Positions 53,974 to 62,682 of a stretch of 64,000 bases of DNA are shown here, one piece after another. Source of the DNA: Sporichthya brevicatena (GTDB lineage Bacteria; Actinomycetota; Actinomycetes; Sporichthyales; Sporichthyaceae); contig NZ_BAAAHE010000007.1 of NCBI RefSeq assembly GCF_039525035.1, forward strand, positions 348,491 through 412,490. The letters run 5' to 3'. The notes under the pieces were generated by a model that did not search any database, had not been told where the DNA came from, and saw only the letters and a list, made by a program, of their open reading frames with translations. Positions within the stretch are counted from its first letter, which is position 1; every line of letters starts with the position of its first letter. A program made the translations under genes and the position numbers.

Positions 53974-56555
53974 ACGCGGGACTGCGGCGCGCACTGCGCC
54001 GGGCCCGCGACGGGGCGACCTTGAACGTTTCCGAGGTGACCGAACTGCTCGGCGCCCGCGGGGAGGCGTTGGCGGACCTGACGGCCACCGCCGCCCGGGT
54101 CCGCGACGCGGGGCTCGAGGCCGCGGGCCGGCCGGGCGTCGTCACCTACTCGCCGAAGGTCTTCGTGCCGGTGACGCGGCTCTGCCGCGACCGCTGCCAC
54201 TACTGCACCTTCACCGTGACGCCGGGTCAGTTGCGCCGTGAGGGCGTGGATCCGTATCTGTCCGTCGACGAGGTGCTCGATCTCTGCCGGCGCGGCGCGG
54301 AGCTCGGTTGCACCGAGGCGCTGTTCACGGTCGGCGACCGTCCCGAGGACCGCTGGCCGGTGGCGCAGCAGTGGCTGACCGAGGCCGGGTACGACTCGAC
54401 GCTGGACTACCTGCGCGCCCTCGCGATCCGCGTGCTGGAGGAGACCGGCCTGCTCCCGCACCTCAACCCCGGCGTGATGACGTGGGAGGAGATTGCGCGC
54501 GTCAAGCCGGTCTCGCCGTCGATGGGGATGATGCTGGAGACGACCGCGACCCGATTGTTCTCCGAACCCGGGGGCGCGCACCACGGCTCGCCCGACAAGG
54601 ACCCGGCCGTTCGGCTGCGAGTCCTGGAGGACGCGGGCCGCCTCAACGTGCCGTTCACGACCGGGCTGCTCATCGGCATCGGCGAGACACCGCTGGAGCG
54701 GGCCGAGTCGCTGTTCGCGCTGCGCCGCGTGGCCCGGGCGTACGGGCACGTGCAGGAGGTCATCGTCCAGAACTTCCGCGCGAAGCCGGACACCGCGATG
54801 CGCTCCGTGCCGGACGTCGGCTTCGGGGAGTACCTGGCCGCGGTCGCGACGGCGCGCGTCGTGCTCGGGCCGCGGATGCGCATCCAGGCCCCGCCGAACC
54901 TCTCCGCGCCCGACGAGCTCGCCGCGCTGCTCGGCGCCGGCGTCGACGACTGGGGTGGCGTCTCGCCGCTGACCCCCGATCACGTCAACCCGGAGCGGCC
55001 CTGGCCGGCGCGCGACGTCCTGGCGGCCGCCACCGCGGAAGCGGGGTTCACCCTCACGCCGCGCCTGACCGTCCACCCCGAGTACGTCCGGGCGGGAGAG
55101 CCCTGGATCGACCCCCGCGTCGCCCCGCACGTGGCGGCGCTGGCTGGCGCCGACGGCCTCGTCCGCCCGGGCGTGCGGCCGGTCGGCCGGCCCTGGCAGG
55201 AGCCGGAGCGGCTGACCGAGACCGGCCGGGTCGACCTGCACGCCGCCATCGACACCGAGGGTCGGCGCACCGAGACGCGGTCGGACTTCGACGCCGCCTA
55301 CGGCGACTGGGAGGCGGTCCGCGAGGACGCGCGCCGGATCGGTCCGCCCGGGAGCACCGCCCCCGAGCGACTCGACGGCGACGTCGCCGCCGCGCTGCGG
55401 TCGGCCGAGCGTTCGCCCGCCGATCTGACGGACGCTCAGGCGCTCGCGTTGATGACCTGCGACGGCCCGGCGCTCGAAGCGCTGGCGGCGCTGGCCGACG
55501 CGATCCGCGCCGACGTCAACGGGCCCGAGGTCACCTACGTCGTCAACCGGAACATCAACTTCACCAACGTCTGCTACACCGGCTGCCGGTTCTGCGCGTT
55601 CGCGCAGCGGCGCACGGACGCCGACGCGTACTCGCTCTCCCTCCAGCAGGTGGCGGACCGCGCGGCCGAGGCGTGGGGCGTCGGCGCGACCGAGGTCTGC
55701 ATGCAGGGTGGGATCGACCCGGAGCTCTCGGGCACGGCGTACTTCGACCTGGTGCGGGCGGTGAAGGAGCGCGTGCCGCAGATGCACGTGCACGCCTTCA
55801 GCCCGATGGAGGTCGTCAACGGGGCGACGAAGGCGGGGATGTCGGTCCGCGAGTGGCTGACCGCCGCGCGGGAGGCCGGGCTCGACACCATCCCGGGCAC
55901 TGCGGCGGAGATCCTCGACGACGAGGTCCGTTGGGTGCTGACGAAGGGCAAGCTGCCGACGGCGGCGTGGATCGACGTCGTCACGACGGCGCATTCCGTC
56001 GGCATCCGCTCGAGCTCCACGATGATGTACGGCCACGTCGACACCCCGGAGCACTGGGTCGCGCACCTCAAGCTCCTGGCGCGGCTGCAGGACGAGACCG
56101 GCGGGTTCACCGAGTTCGTCCCGCTGCCGTTCGTCCACACCAGCGCGCCGCTCTACCTCGCCGGCGTCGCCCGGCCGGGTCCGACGGCGCGCGACAACCT
56201 GGCCGTTCACGCGATGGCCCGACTGCTGCTGCACGGGCGGATCGACAACATCCAGACGTCCTGGGTGAAGCTCGGCGTCGAGGGCACGCGGGCGACGCTG
56301 CGGGCGGGGGTCAACGACCTCGGCGGGACGCTGATGGAGGAGACCATCTCGCGCATGGCCGGCTCCGAGCACGGCTCGCGGCGGTCACCGCAGGAGCTGG
56401 ACGAGATCGCGGCCGGCGTCGGGCGTCCGACCCGGCAGCGGACCACCGCCTACGGCGCCGTCGATCCCGAGCGCGTCGCCCTGGCCTACGCGGCGCAGGA
56501 TCAGCTGACGAGCTCGAAGTCGTTGCCGTTGATCTCCTTGACCGCGGCGAGGTAG
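53970..56555 (+). CDS. fbiC: bifunctional Fo synthase FbiC (CofG-CofH fusion)
   Basis: 861 residues. Two radical-SAM domains in one chain: CofG-like with [10 protein letters not shown] (Cys72, 76, 79) and CofH-like with [10 protein letters not shown] (Cys535, 539, 542). Other motifs include [14 protein letters not shown] and [23 protein letters not shown]. Together they build the deazaflavin Fo from tyrosine and 5-amino-6-ribitylaminouracil. The last 55 bases overlap the 3' end of the convergent monooxygenase gene on the other strand, so both C termini share DNA. Confidence 0.95.
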   Translation: MNAGLRRALRRARDGATLNVSEVTELLGARGEALADLTATAARVRDAGLEAAGRPGVVTYSPKVFVPVTRLCRDRCHYCTFTVTPGQLRREGVDPYLSVDEVLDLCRRGAELGCTEALFTVGDRPEDRWPVAQQWLTEAGYDSTLDYLRALAIRVLEETGLLPHLNPGVMTWEEIARVKPVSPSMGMMLETTATRLFSEPGGAHHGSPDKDPAVRLRVLEDAGRLNVPFTTGLLIGIGETPLERAESLFALRRVARAYGHVQEVIVQNFRAKPDTAMRSVPDVGFGEYLAAVATARVVLGPRMRIQAPPNLSAPDELAALLGAGVDDWGGVSPLTPDHVNPERPWPARDVLAAATAEAGFTLTPRLTVHPEYVRAGEPWIDPRVAPHVAALAGADGLVRPGVRPVGRPWQEPERLTETGRVDLHAAIDTEGRRTETRSDFDAAYGDWEAVREDARRIGPPGSTAPERLDGDVAAALRSAERSPADLTDAQALALMTCDGPALEALAALADAIRADVNGPEVTYVVNRNINFTNVCYTGCRFCAFAQRRTDADAYSLSLQQVADRAAEAWGVGATEVCMQGGIDPELSGTAYFDLVRAVKERVPQMHVHAFSPMEVVNGATKAGMSVREWLTAAREAGLDTIPGTAAEILDDEVRWVLTKGKLPTAAWIDVVTTAHSVGIRSSSTMMYGHVDTPEHWVAHLKLLARLQDETGGFTEFVPLPFVHTSAPLYLAGVARPGPTARDNLAVHAMARLLLHGRIDNIQTSWVKLGVEGTRATLRAGVNDLGGTLMEETISRMAGSEHGSRRSPQELDEIAAGVGRPTRQRTTAYGAVDPERVALAYAAQDQLTSSKSLPLISLTAAR

Positions 56556-57964
56556 TCGCGCATGTAGCCGGGCCAGTTGGCCACGATCCGGCCGTCGGAG
56601 TCGCGGTACCAGGAGTCGCAGGCGAGCCAGGCCGTGCCGGCGAAGCGGCGCTGCAGCGCGGCGTCGGAGGCCGCCTCGACCTCGGGCTTGACCTCGATCG
56701 CGGCGGCGTTCCGGTCGCGGACGAGTTCGAGCGCCTGCCGCACGTAGGCGGCCTGCTGCTCGAGGTACCAGATGATCGAGCCGCCCGAGGTGTTCGTGTT
56801 CGGGCCGTAGAGGACGAACATCGAGGGGAAGCCCGGCACGGTGATGCCGAGGTGAGCGTGGGCGCCCTTCGCCCAGACCTCGCGCAGGTCGAGTCCGTCC
56901 CGGCCGCGGATCTCCATCGGGAACATGAAGTCGTTGGTCGCGAACCCGGTGGCCCAGATGACGCAGTCGACGTCCGTCACGCGGCCGTCCGCCGTGCGGA
57001 CACCGGTCTCGGTCAGCCCGGTGATCTTCTCGGTGACGACGTCGACGTTCGAGCGGGTCAGCGCGGGCAGGAAATGGCTGGAGAACAGCACGCGCTTGCA
57101 GCCGAAGGTGTGGTCCGGCCAGATCTTCCGGCGGAGCTCCGGGTCCTTGACCTTGCGCTTCATGAAGGCGGCGGAGCGCAGGCCGACGACCTTGCCGAGC
57201 GTCCGCGGGTGGCGGATCGAGGCGGTCAGCAACTCGGCGTACCAGTAGTAGAAGTTGCGCAGCGCCGGCTGGACGAACGGGACGTGCTCGATCGCCCAGC
57301 GGATCGGGAACGGGTACGGCCGGTTGCGCCGGGCCAGGAACCAGTTGCCCGTCCGCTGGAAGACGGTCAGGCGGGCCACCTTCGGGGCGATCTCGGGGAC
57401 GAACTGCACGGCGCTCGCGCCCGACCCGATGACGGCGACGCGCTTGCCGGTCAGGTCGTAGTCGTGGTCCCAGCGGGCGGAGTGGAACTGCTTACCGGTG
57501 AAGACGTCCCGCCCGGGCAGGTCGGGGATCACCGGCTGGTGGAGCTGGCCCGTCGCGATCACGAGCGCGTCCCCGACGTGCTCCGCGCCGTCCGCGGTGC
57601 GGACCGTCCACTGCCGGGCGTCGCCGTCCCAGGTGCAGTCCTGGACGAGGGAGTTGAACCGGATCAGGGGCTCGATGCCGAAGCTGCGGGTCACCTCCTG
57701 CAGGTAGCGCAAGATCGCCGGCTGCGGGGAGCACAGGTGCGTCCAGTCGGTGCGCTGGGCGAACGAGAAGGAGTACAGCGGGCTCGGGACGTCGCAGGCC
57801 GCGCCCGGGTAGCTGTTGTGGAACCACGTCCCCCCGGGCTCCGGAGCGCCCTCAAGGACGGTGATGTCCGAAAAGCCGTGTTTGCGCAGTTCGATCGCCA
57901 TGGCGACCCCGCCGAAGCCGGCGCCGACGATCAGGATGCGAGGGCCGGGGTCCGCTTGCGCCAT
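56501..57964 (-). CDS. Baeyer-Villiger-type flavin monooxygenase
   Basis: 487 residues from ATG 57964; upstream in-frame codons read over mftA's promoter and are not credible. Two Rossmann motifs, [21 protein letters not shown] (FAD) and [17 protein letters not shown] (NADPH), flank the fingerprint [14 protein letters not shown], which fits FxGxxxHxxx[14 protein letters not shown] completes the pattern. It would oxidise a ketone to an ester with O2 and NADPH, or act as an N-hydroxylating relative. It sits divergent to mftA and tail-to-tail with fbiC, overlapping it by 55 bases. Confidence 0.9.
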   Translation of the reverse strand: MAQADPGPRILIVGAGFGGVAMAIELRKHGFSDITVLEGAPEPGGTWFHNSYPGAACDVPSPLYSFSFAQRTDWTHLCSPQPAILRYLQEVTRSFGIEPLIRFNSLVQDCTWDGDARQWTVRTADGAEHVGDALVIATGQLHQPVIPDLPGRDVFTGKQFHSARWDHDYDLTGKRVAVIGSGASAVQFVPEIAPKVARLTVFQRTGNWFLARRNRPYPFPIRWAIEHVPFVQPALRNFYYWYAELLTASIRHPRTLGKVVGLRSAAFMKRKVKDPELRRKIWPDHTFGCKRVLFSSHFLPALTRSNVDVVTEKITGLTETGVRTADGRVTDVDCVIWATGFATNDFMFPMEIRGRDGLDLREVWAKGAHAHLGITVPGFPSMFVLYGPNTNTSGGSIIWYLEQQAAYVRQALELVRDRNAAAIEVKPEVEAASDAALQRRFAGTAWLACDSWYRDSDGRIVANWPGYMRDYLAAVKEINGNDFELVS

Positions 57965-58048
57965 GCGCGGGAGAGTAGTCGCAGGTGAGCCGATTACAGT
58001 TGGTCCTGCTGCACGAAATTTTCCGCGCGAGATCCCGAGGAGCGCACC

Positions 58049-58159
58049 ATGCTCGAGCCCCAGGTCGACGCCCCCGCCACCGACGTCGCCGACGAGGTCG
58101 TCGCCGAGGACCTGCTCGTCGAGGACGTCTCCATCGACGGCATGTGCGGTGTCTACTAA
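58049..58159 (+). CDS. mftA: mycofactocin precursor peptide
   Basis: 36 residues, below usual gene-finding length. ATG 58049 with GAGGAGCG upstream. It is acidic (EVVAEDLLVEDVS) and ends SIDGMCGVY, the conserved MftA tail; the last Val-Tyr pair becomes the mycofactocin core after MftC decarboxylates and crosslinks it and MftE releases it. The mftB GTG start lies within this C-terminal codon region in another frame, an 11-base overlap, so translation of MftB is tied to that of the precursor. Confidence 0.96.
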   Translation: MLEPQVDAPATDVADEVVAEDLLVEDVSIDGMCGVY

Positions 58160-58457
58160 GGCGCCCAGTCCCATCGCCGGCAGGCCCTCGTTCGACCTCG
58201 ACGCCGCCTGGGATCTCCACCCGCGGGTGGAGATCCGTCCGGAGCGTTTCGGGGCCCTGCTCTACAGCTTCGACACCCGTCGGCTGTCGTTCCTGCGCAG
58301 CCGTGAGCTGCTCGCCGTCGTGCAGCAGCTGGGTGGGTCGGCCAGTGCCCGTGAGGCCTGCGCCGCGGCCGGCGTCGGCGAGGCCGAGCTGCCGACGTAC
58401 CGCGCCGCCCTGGCGCGCCTGGCCGAGACCCAGATGATCACCGCCCGGGAGGGCTGA
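58149..58457 (+). CDS. mftB: mycofactocin peptide chaperone (RRE protein)
   Basis: 102 residues from GTG 58149 (MSTKAPSPIAGRPSFDLDAAWDLHPRVEIRPERFGALLY). FDTRRLSFLRSRELLAVVQQLGG matches the PqqD-like RiPP recognition fold that binds the MftA leader and presents it to MftC. Its start is inside mftA, and its stop overlaps mftC by one base (TGATG). Confidence 0.93.
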   Translation: MSTKAPSPIAGRPSFDLDAAWDLHPRVEIRPERFGALLYSFDTRRLSFLRSRELLAVVQQLGGSASAREACAAAGVGEAELPTYRAALARLAETQMITAREG

Positions 58458-59692
58458 TGACCGCGCCGACCTCGCCGCGTCCCCTGATCGAGGAGTTCGC
58501 CCTCGGGCTCGAGTCCCCGATCTGCCTGACCTGGGAGCTCACGTACGCCTGCAACCTGGCGTGCGTCCACTGCCTGTCCAGCTCGGGTCGTCGCGACCCG
58601 CGCGAGCTCACCACCGCCCAGTGCATGGCGGTGATCGACGAGCTCGAGGCGATGAAGGTCTTCTACGTCAACGTCGGCGGCGGCGAGCCCACCGTGCGGC
58701 CCGACTTCTTCGAGCTGCTCGACTACGCGACCGCGCACAAGGTCGGCGTGAAGTTCTCGACGAACGGCTCGCGCATCACGCCCGCGGCGGCGGCGCGCAT
58801 CGCGGCGAACGACTACCTCGACGTCCAGATCTCGCTCGACGGCGCGACCGCCGAGATCAACGACGCGGTCCGCGGGACGGGGTCGTTCGACACCGCGCTG
58901 CGGGCCCTCGACAACCTCGCGGCGGCCGGGTTCTCCAACGCCAAGATCTCCGTCGTGATGACGCGTCAGAACGTCGGTCAGCTGGACGACTTCGCCGCGC
59001 TCGCCGAGCGGTACGGAGCGACGCTGCGCCTGACGCGGCTCCGTCCCTCGGGCCGTGGCGCGGACGTCTGGGACGACATGCACCTGTTCGCCGACCAGCA
59101 GCGCGCGCTCTACGACTGGCTGCTCGACCGCGGCGACAACGTCCTCACCGGGGACTCGTTCTTCCACCTCGCGGGCTACGGCTCGGCACTGCCGGGGCTG
59201 AACCTGTGCGGGGCCGGGCGTGTGGTCTGCCTGATCGACCCGGTCGGCGACGTCTACGCGTGCCCGTTCGCGATCCACCCCGAGTTCCTCGCGGGCAACG
59301 TCCTCGACCCGGGCGGCTTCGCCGGCGTGTGGCGGAGGTCGGACCTGTTCGCCCACCTGCGCGAGCCTCAGACCGGCGGGGCGTGCTCGTCCTGCTCGGC
59401 GTACGACTCGTGCCGCGGTGGCTGTATGGCGGCCAAGTTCTTCACGGGGCTTCCGCTCGACGGGCCCGACCCCGAGTGCGTCCGGGGCCACGGCGAGCAC
59501 GCGCTCGCGGCGGCGGACCGCACGTCGGCCCCGAAGTCGCCGGTGGACCACTCCAAGCCGGGCGGCCGCAAGCCGACCGGTCCGGTGCCCGTCAGCATCG
59601 GCCCGCGCCCGGACTCGCTCACCGGCCTGACCACCCCGCCCGACCGGGCCTGCGACGCCAGCCCCCTGGCGGGCTTCGTTGCGTCTCGCTGA
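58457..59692 (+). CDS. mftC: mycofactocin radical SAM maturase
   Basis: 411 residues. CNLACVHC (Cys32, 36, 39) binds the SAM cluster; VGGGEPTVRPDFF and STNGSRIT follow. The C-terminal SPASM region holds auxiliary-cluster cysteines (LCGAGRVVC, VYACPFAIHP, CSSCSAYDSCRGGCMAAKFF). MftC oxidatively decarboxylates the C-terminal Tyr of MftA and forms the Val-Tyr crosslink. A Pro/Ser-rich tail of about 60 residues after the last cysteine is probably not part of the catalytic fold. The stop overlaps mftE by 14 bases. Confidence 0.95.
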   Translation: MTAPTSPRPLIEEFALGLESPICLTWELTYACNLACVHCLSSSGRRDPRELTTAQCMAVIDELEAMKVFYVNVGGGEPTVRPDFFELLDYATAHKVGVKFSTNGSRITPAAAARIAANDYLDVQISLDGATAEINDAVRGTGSFDTALRALDNLAAAGFSNAKISVVMTRQNVGQLDDFAALAERYGATLRLTRLRPSGRGADVWDDMHLFADQQRALYDWLLDRGDNVLTGDSFFHLAGYGSALPGLNLCGAGRVVCLIDPVGDVYACPFAIHPEFLAGNVLDPGGFAGVWRRSDLFAHLREPQTGGACSSCSAYDSCRGGCMAAKFFTGLPLDGPDPECVRGHGEHALAAADRTSAPKSPVDHSKPGGRKPTGPVPVSIGPRPDSLTGLTTPPDRACDASPLAGFVASR

Positions 59693-60410
59693 CCTGACCT
59701 GGCCTCAGGTCGCCGGCGAGGTCGGCCCGGCGGTCCTGGCCGTTCCGCTCGGCTCGACCGAGCAGCACGGCCCGCACCTGCCGCACTCGGTGGACACCGA
59801 CATCGCGGTGGCCCTCTGCGAGGGCCTCGCGGACCGGCGGCCCGACGTCGTCGTCGCGCCTCCGCTGCCGTTCGGCGCCAGCGGGGAGCACGCCGGGTTC
59901 CCGGGCACGCTCTCGATCGGGACCGAGGCGCTGACGCACGTCCTGGTCGAACTGGCCCGCTCGGCGACCGACACGTTCCGTCGGGTGCTGTTCGTCTCCG
60001 GGCACGGCGGCAACGGCGAGGGCCTGCGGGCCGCCGTGACGCAGCTGCGGGCCGAGGGCCGGGACGTCCGGTTCTTCGAGCCCCGCTGGACCGGCGACGC
60101 CCACGCCGGCCGGGCGGAGACGTCCCTGATGCTCCACCTCGACCCGCGGCGGGTCCGCCTGGAGCTCGCCGAGCCCGGCAACTCCGCCCCGCTGCCCGAG
60201 ATCCTCCCGCTGCTGCGGGCCCAGGGCATCCGGGCCGCGAGCGCGAACGGGATCCTCGGCAACCCCGTCGGCGCGTCCGCCGAGGAGGGCCGGGCACTGC
60301 TCGCTCGCCTGACGGACGACCTCGTCGCGTTCGTGGAGCGGACGTCCGACGATGTGGCTGCTATTGCGACCACATCTTCGGACGCAACGGCGGAAGGGGT
60401 CGCGTCATGA
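59679..60410 (+). CDS. mftE: mycofactocin precursor peptidase (creatininase family)
   Basis: 243 residues from TTG 59679 (MRLADLTWPQV). Metal-binding creatininase motifs: PLGSTEQHGPHLPHSVDTDIA, FGASGEHAGFPGTLSIG, VSGHGGNGEGLR and AGRAETSLMLHLDP. MftE cuts the modified Val-Tyr dipeptide from the MftA C terminus. The last 22 residues (SDDVAAIATTSSDATAEGVAS) are encoded by an inverted repeat and look like an added tail. Its stop overlaps the SDR start by 4 bases. Confidence 0.94.
   Translation: MRLADLTWPQVAGEVGPAVLAVPLGSTEQHGPHLPHSVDTDIAVALCEGLADRRPDVVVAPPLPFGASGEHAGFPGTLSIGTEALTHVLVELARSATDTFRRVLFVSGHGGNGEGLRAAVTQLRAEGRDVRFFEPRWTGDAHAGRAETSLMLHLDPRRVRLELAEPGNSAPLPEILPLLRAQGIRAASANGILGNPVGASAEEGRALLARLTDDLVAFVERTSDDVAAIATTSSDATAEGVAS
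60344..60383. repeat. inverted repeat forming the 3' end of mftE (family P3)
   Basis: GTCCGACGATGTGG at 60344-60357 pairs with CCACATCTTCGGAC at 60370-60383, one mismatch, 12-base spacer; the inner bases also partly pair. It encodes residues about 222-235 of MftE, beyond the conserved creatininase core. Confidence 0.75.
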
Positions 60411-61207
60411 GCGCGGGACGGGTCGCGATCGTCACCGGTGCCGCGCGGGGGATCGGGGCCGCGACGGTGGCTGAGCTCGCGCGGCAGGGTTACTCGGTGC
60501 TCTGCGTCGACGCGGTGACCGACGACTCGGCGCTGGGGTACCCGCTGGCGACGACGGCGGACCTGGACGCGGTCGTGAAGCTCGCGAACGACTCCGGCGC
60601 GGGTGGCGCGGCGGCCTTCGTCGCGGACGTCCGCGACCTGACGCGGCTGGAGGCCGCGGTGGCCGACGCGGAGCGGCGGTGGGGCGGGATCGACGTCGCG
60701 ATCGCGTGCGCGGGCGCCATGGGCGGGGGAGCGCCGCACTGGGAGACGTCGGTGGAGACCGAGCAGGTCGTGCTCGACGTGAATCTCGACGGGGTCCTGA
60801 ACCTTGCCCGGGTGACGATCCCGGCGATGCTCAACCGGCCCGCGCCGCGGAGCGGGCGGTTCCTCGCCATCGCCTCCGCCGGCGCGACGCGGGGGCTGCC
60901 GAAGCTGGCTGCGTACTGCGCGGCGAAGGCCGGCATCACGGGTTTCATCCGCGCGCTGGCCGTCGAGCTCGGCGACTCCGGGATCACCGCGAACGCCGTC
61001 AGCCCGGGGTCGACGGACACGGAGATGCTCGCCGAGTCGGCGCGGCTCTACGACCTGCCCGCCGCTGCGGAGTTCGCCAGGCAGGCGCCGCAGGACCGAC
61101 TGCTCCACCCGGACGAGGTCGCCGCCGTGGTGGCCTTCCTCGCGAGCCAGAAGTCCGGCGCGATGACGGGCGCGATCGTTCCCGTGGACGCCGGCCTCGG
61201 GCTGTGA
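60407..61207 (+). CDS. mycofactocin-coupled SDR-family oxidoreductase
   Basis: 266 residues from ATG 60407. Classical SDR with RVAIVTGAARGIGAATVAELARQG, catalytic YCAAKAGITGFIRALAVEL (Tyr and Lys), and NAVSPGSTDTEM. The insertion TDDSALGYPLATTADLDAVVKLANDSGAGGAA after the second strand is typical of mycofactocin-associated SDRs that keep their nicotinamide cofactor bound and depend on mycofactocin. Embedded between mftE and mftF, it is likely a client enzyme. Confidence 0.92.
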   Translation: MSAGRVAIVTGAARGIGAATVAELARQGYSVLCVDAVTDDSALGYPLATTADLDAVVKLANDSGAGGAAAFVADVRDLTRLEAAVADAERRWGGIDVAIACAGAMGGGAPHWETSVETEQVVLDVNLDGVLNLARVTIPAMLNRPAPRSGRFLAIASAGATRGLPKLAAYCAAKAGITGFIRALAVELGDSGITANAVSPGSTDTEMLAESARLYDLPAAAEFARQAPQDRLLHPDEVAAVVAFLASQKSGAMTGAIVPVDAGLGL

Positions 61208-62682
61208 CCCTCCCGGGGGTGCCGGTCGGCACCCGCGTCGAGTTCGATCCGACGCTGCGTCAGATCGGTGACGGCGTGGTGGTCGGCGGCGTGCCGCGGC
61301 GGGTGCTGCGGCTCGGACCGGCGGGGGTCGGTGCCCTGGCGGAACTGCGGGGCGGGGTCGTGCGCACCGCCAACGGGGGAGCGCTCGCGCGGCGGCTGAT
61401 CGATGCCGGGCTCGCGCATCCGCGGCCGCTCCCGGTCGCCGGGGTGCCGGTGACGGTGCTGATCCCGGTCCACGGCCGGGCGGCGGCGCTGGAGAACTGT
61501 CTGCGGGCGCTTGGGGACGCGTACCCCGTCCTCGTCGTCGACGACGCCTCGCCCGACCCGGCCGCGATCGCGAAGGTCGCCGCGGGTTGCGGGGCGCGCC
61601 TGATCCGGCGCGAGGTCAACGGCGGGCCCGCGGCGGCGCGGAACACCGGCCTCGCGGCGGTGACGACCGACTACGTCGCGTTCCTGGACAGCGACTGCGT
61701 CCCGTCCCCGGGCTGGATCGACGCCCTCGCCGGCCACCTGATCGATCCCGCCGTCGCCGCGGTGGCGCCGCGCATCGTCGCCGCCCCTGGTGCCCCGGCC
61801 GGCGCTCGCGGGGCCCTCGACCTCGGTCCCCGCGTGGCCCGGGTCGCGCCCGGTACCCCGGTCTCCTACGTCCCCACCGCGGCGCTCCTGGCCCGCCGCG
61901 CGGCCCTGCTCGACTGCACTGGAGATGACATCTCCAGTGCAGATGACATCTCCAGTGCGGAGGCGTTCGACGAGCGGCTCCGGTACGGCGAGGACGTCGA
62001 CCTGATCTGGCGGCTGGTCGAGGCCGGGTGGCGGGTGCGCTACGAGCCGACGGTGCGGGTGGAGCACGTCGAGCCCGCGACCTGGCGCGGCGTGCTGGCG
62101 CGACGGTTCCACTACGGGACGTCGGCGGGGCCGCTGAGCCGGCGGCACCCGGGCGCGATGTCGCCGCTGGTCCTGGAGCCGTGGACGGCGGCGGGCCTCG
62201 GGGCGCTGCTCGCGCGGCGGCCGGGGCTCGCGGCGGCCGCGTTCGCCGGGGCGGTGCTGGACGAGCGGCGCGTCCGCGCCGGGGCGGGGCTGCCGGCGGC
62301 CGGGACGGTCGGCGCGGTCGCCGACCGGACGGCGAAGACCGCGCGGGCGTCCGGCACGTATGCGACCCAGTTCCTCAGCCCCCTCCTGCTGGCCGGCCTG
62401 ACCCGGCGCCGGACGCGGTTCGCGGCCCTGGCGCTGCTCGCGGCGGGGCCGGCGCACGCCGGGTGGACCTCCCGGCCCCCGAACTACCGGGTGAGCTTCG
62501 TCGCAGGTCACGTGGCCGAGGACGTCCTCTACGGCGCGGGTGTGCTGGTCGGAGCCCTGCGGGCCCGTACCGGGCGACCGCTGCTGCCGATTCGCGCGCG
62601 CCGTGGGGCCCGTGGGATTCTGGGGGGTCGCTCGGGAAAGGACAGCACGCATGGGCAACCCCTGGTTCGAGACGGTCGCTGA
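61204..62682 (+). CDS. mftF: mycofactocin glycosyltransferase
   Basis: 492 residues from GTG 61204 (GTGA overlap). Family-2 type GT-A fold: VTVLIPVHGRAAALENCLRAL, VVDDASPD, NGGPAAARNTGLA, FLDSDCVPSPGW (DxD), RYGEDVDLIWRLVEAGWRVRYEP, then a C-terminal region with two or more hydrophobic helices. It attaches a glucose oligosaccharide to the redox core. Residues 238-252 (CTGDDISSADDISSA) come from a palindromic repeat inserted just before FDERLRYGEDVDL. Its 3' end overlaps mftD by 32 bases. Confidence 0.92.
   Translation: MTLPGVPVGTRVEFDPTLRQIGDGVVVGGVPRRVLRLGPAGVGALAELRGGVVRTANGGALARRLIDAGLAHPRPLPVAGVPVTVLIPVHGRAAALENCLRALGDAYPVLVVDDASPDPAAIAKVAAGCGARLIRREVNGGPAAARNTGLAAVTTDYVAFLDSDCVPSPGWIDALAGHLIDPAVAAVAPRIVAAPGAPAGARGALDLGPRVARVAPGTPVSYVPTAALLARRAALLDCTGDDISSADDISSAEAFDERLRYGEDVDLIWRLVEAGWRVRYEPTVRVEHVEPATWRGVLARRFHYGTSAGPLSRRHPGAMSPLVLEPWTAAGLGALLARRPGLAAAAFAGAVLDERRVRAGAGLPAAGTVGAVADRTAKTARASGTYATQFLSPLLLAGLTRRRTRFAALALLAAGPAHAGWTSRPPNYRVSFVAGHVAEDVLYGAGVLVGALRARTGRPLLPIRARRGARGILGGRSGKDSTHGQPLVRDGR
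61916..61958. repeat. palindromic element P2 inserted in mftF, with an 18-bp tandem extension
   Basis: Perfect 25-bp palindrome at 61916-61940 (arms GCACTGGAGATG around a central A), then AGATGACATCTCCAGTGC repeated exactly at 61941-61958. It shares its first 19 bases with the intergenic copy at 21855, is translated in the same frame (CTGDDIS), and keeps mftF open. Confidence 0.9.

Noticed and set aside
54308..57988. 1226-codon open frame on the plus strand spanning fbiC and the monooxygenase
   Set aside because: It is out of frame with fbiC and antisense to the monooxygenase, with Arg/Gly-rich sequence lacking motifs. Both real genes have complete catalytic motifs.
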